Shown here: piece by piece, positions 32,051-32,177 of the stretch
Layout: each line of letters starts with the position of its first letter
How positions within the stretch are numbered: the stretch's first letter is position 1
NCBI GenBank assembly: GCA_964477735.1
Contig: CAYZFD010000017.1
Coordinates: 1 to 32,177 of the forward strand
Direction of reading: 5' to 3'
Length of the DNA: 32,177 bases
From: CAYZFD01 sp964477735
Lineage (GTDB): Bacteria > Bacteroidota > Bacteroidia > Flavobacteriales > Flavobacteriaceae
The notes under the pieces: model-generated
What the model saw: only the letters and a program-made list of their open reading frames with translations
What the model was told of the DNA's origin: nothing
Databases searched by the model: none
Translations under genes and position numbers: made by a program

Positions 32051-32108
32051 CTCTCTCTCCATAAAAGAAAAAGTAATAAAGACCTTGATAATAAGAAGAC
32101 AACTTCAT
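32031..32108 (-). CDS. Tyr/Phe-rich attenuator leader peptide
   Basis: A 25-codon ORF (ATG to TAA) just upstream of the attenuator. It includes the run SSYYQGLYYFFFY, with five Tyr and three Phe codons between codons 6 and 16, and ends GERAGLLCG. Segment 2 of the antiterminator spans codons 20-23. A ribosome stalled on Tyr or Phe codons (low charged tRNA) would leave segment 2 free to pair with segment 3 and let transcription continue. A ribosome reaching the stop codon would cover segment 2 and allow the terminator to form. It is analogous to the pheA leader peptide (PheL) of enterobacteria but unrelated in sequence. No strong Shine-Dalgarno is visible, as is usual in Bacteroidetes. Its function as a regulator, not as a stable protein, is inferred. 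Confidence 0.9.
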   Translation of the reverse strand: MKLSSYYQGLYYFFFYGERAGLLCG

Positions 32109-32128
32109 TTATTTAAATTTTCAGCCCG

Positions 32129-32159
32129 CTAAATTAGCACTCCTCTTCAAAAAAACAAA
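32129..32159 (-). promoter_or_regulatory. Promoter of the aromatic operon
   Basis: On the minus strand, TTTG (32156-32159) and TAATTTAG (32129-32136) are separated by 19 bases, matching the Bacteroidetes TTTG-N19-TAnnTTTG form with one mismatch in the -7 element. The predicted start lies about 15-20 bases before the leader-peptide ATG. Confidence 0.6.
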
Positions 32160-32177
32160 CTTTTGGAAAGTTTTTTT
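32157..32177. terminator. AT-rich hairpin at the window edge
   Basis: AAACTTT and AAAGTTT flank a 3-base loop (32157-32173), with T or A runs on both outer sides. It may terminate a gene lying beyond the right edge on the minus strand. The stem is low in G+C and partly overlaps the -33 element of the aromatic operon, so the call is weak. Confidence 0.35.

Noticed and set aside
200..32177. A mobile element, phage remnant, defence system or secondary-metabolite cluster
   Set aside because: All long frames are accounted for by housekeeping genes. No transposase, integrase, nuclease-defence or large modular synthase motifs, and no long terminal repeats, were seen.

Overview
This window is a chromosomal housekeeping region of a Bacteroidota bacterium, most likely order Flavobacteriales. 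The lineage signals are: gldB and gldC (gliding lipoprotein and partner) beside nadE and engB; a bifunctional DAHP synthase/chorismate mutase; an FtsZ with a long acidic linker ending NSFLHDNVD; and repeated Bacteroidetes-type -7 promoter elements (TAnnTTTG) instead of sigma-70 TATAAT boxes. I see no insertion sequence, phage, CRISPR, toxin-antitoxin or defence island. The DNA looks AT-rich and even in composition throughout.

Layout. (1) 1-182: tRNA-Arg(UCG) on the minus strand with its own promoter and a downstream hairpin terminator. (2) 200-15415, all minus strand: a complete division and cell wall (dcw) operon read mraZ-rsmH-ftsL-ftsI-murE-mraY-murD-ftsW-murG-murC-ftsQ-ftsA-ftsZ-yqeY, mostly overlapping or separated by only a few bases. 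murG is interrupted by a 100-N assembly gap whose true size should be roughly 650 bp. Upstream of mraZ lie three perfect tandem 10-bp repeats (AAAGTGGTAA), a probable MraZ operator overlapping the promoter. (3) 15572-19836: a divergent plus-strand alpha/beta hydrolase and engB, then gldC and gldB on the minus strand, then plus-strand nadE and an atypical NarL/LuxR-type response regulator. (4) 19833-24971, minus strand: dnaG, a polyprenyl diphosphate synthase, rlmN and queA. (5) 25061-32159, minus strand: an aromatic amino-acid operon, pheA-aminotransferase-tyrA-aroF/chorismate mutase-rsgA-dtd-mazG-like-aroA.

The most striking item is in front of pheA. A 25-codon leader ORF (32108 to 32031) carries the run SSYYQGLYYFFFY. 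It is followed by a perfect terminator hairpin whose U-tract ends two bases before the pheA start codon. A 9-nt segment inside the leader ORF can pair with the 5' arm of that terminator. Together these make a complete ribosome-mediated attenuator that should sense charged tRNA-Tyr and tRNA-Phe, in front of the genes that make phenylalanine and tyrosine, and also upstream of dtd, which clears D-Tyr/D-Phe from tRNA.

Other points: a DnaG with all four zinc ligands replaced; a response regulator whose phospho-acceptor Asp is Glu; a prephenate dehydrogenase with a non-canonical nucleotide-binding loop; and possibly overlapping divergent promoters between gldB and nadE. Every stretch over about 100 bases is accounted for except 15421-15540, an AT-rich spacer in which I see no gene. 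No gene-free stretch exceeds 300 bases.
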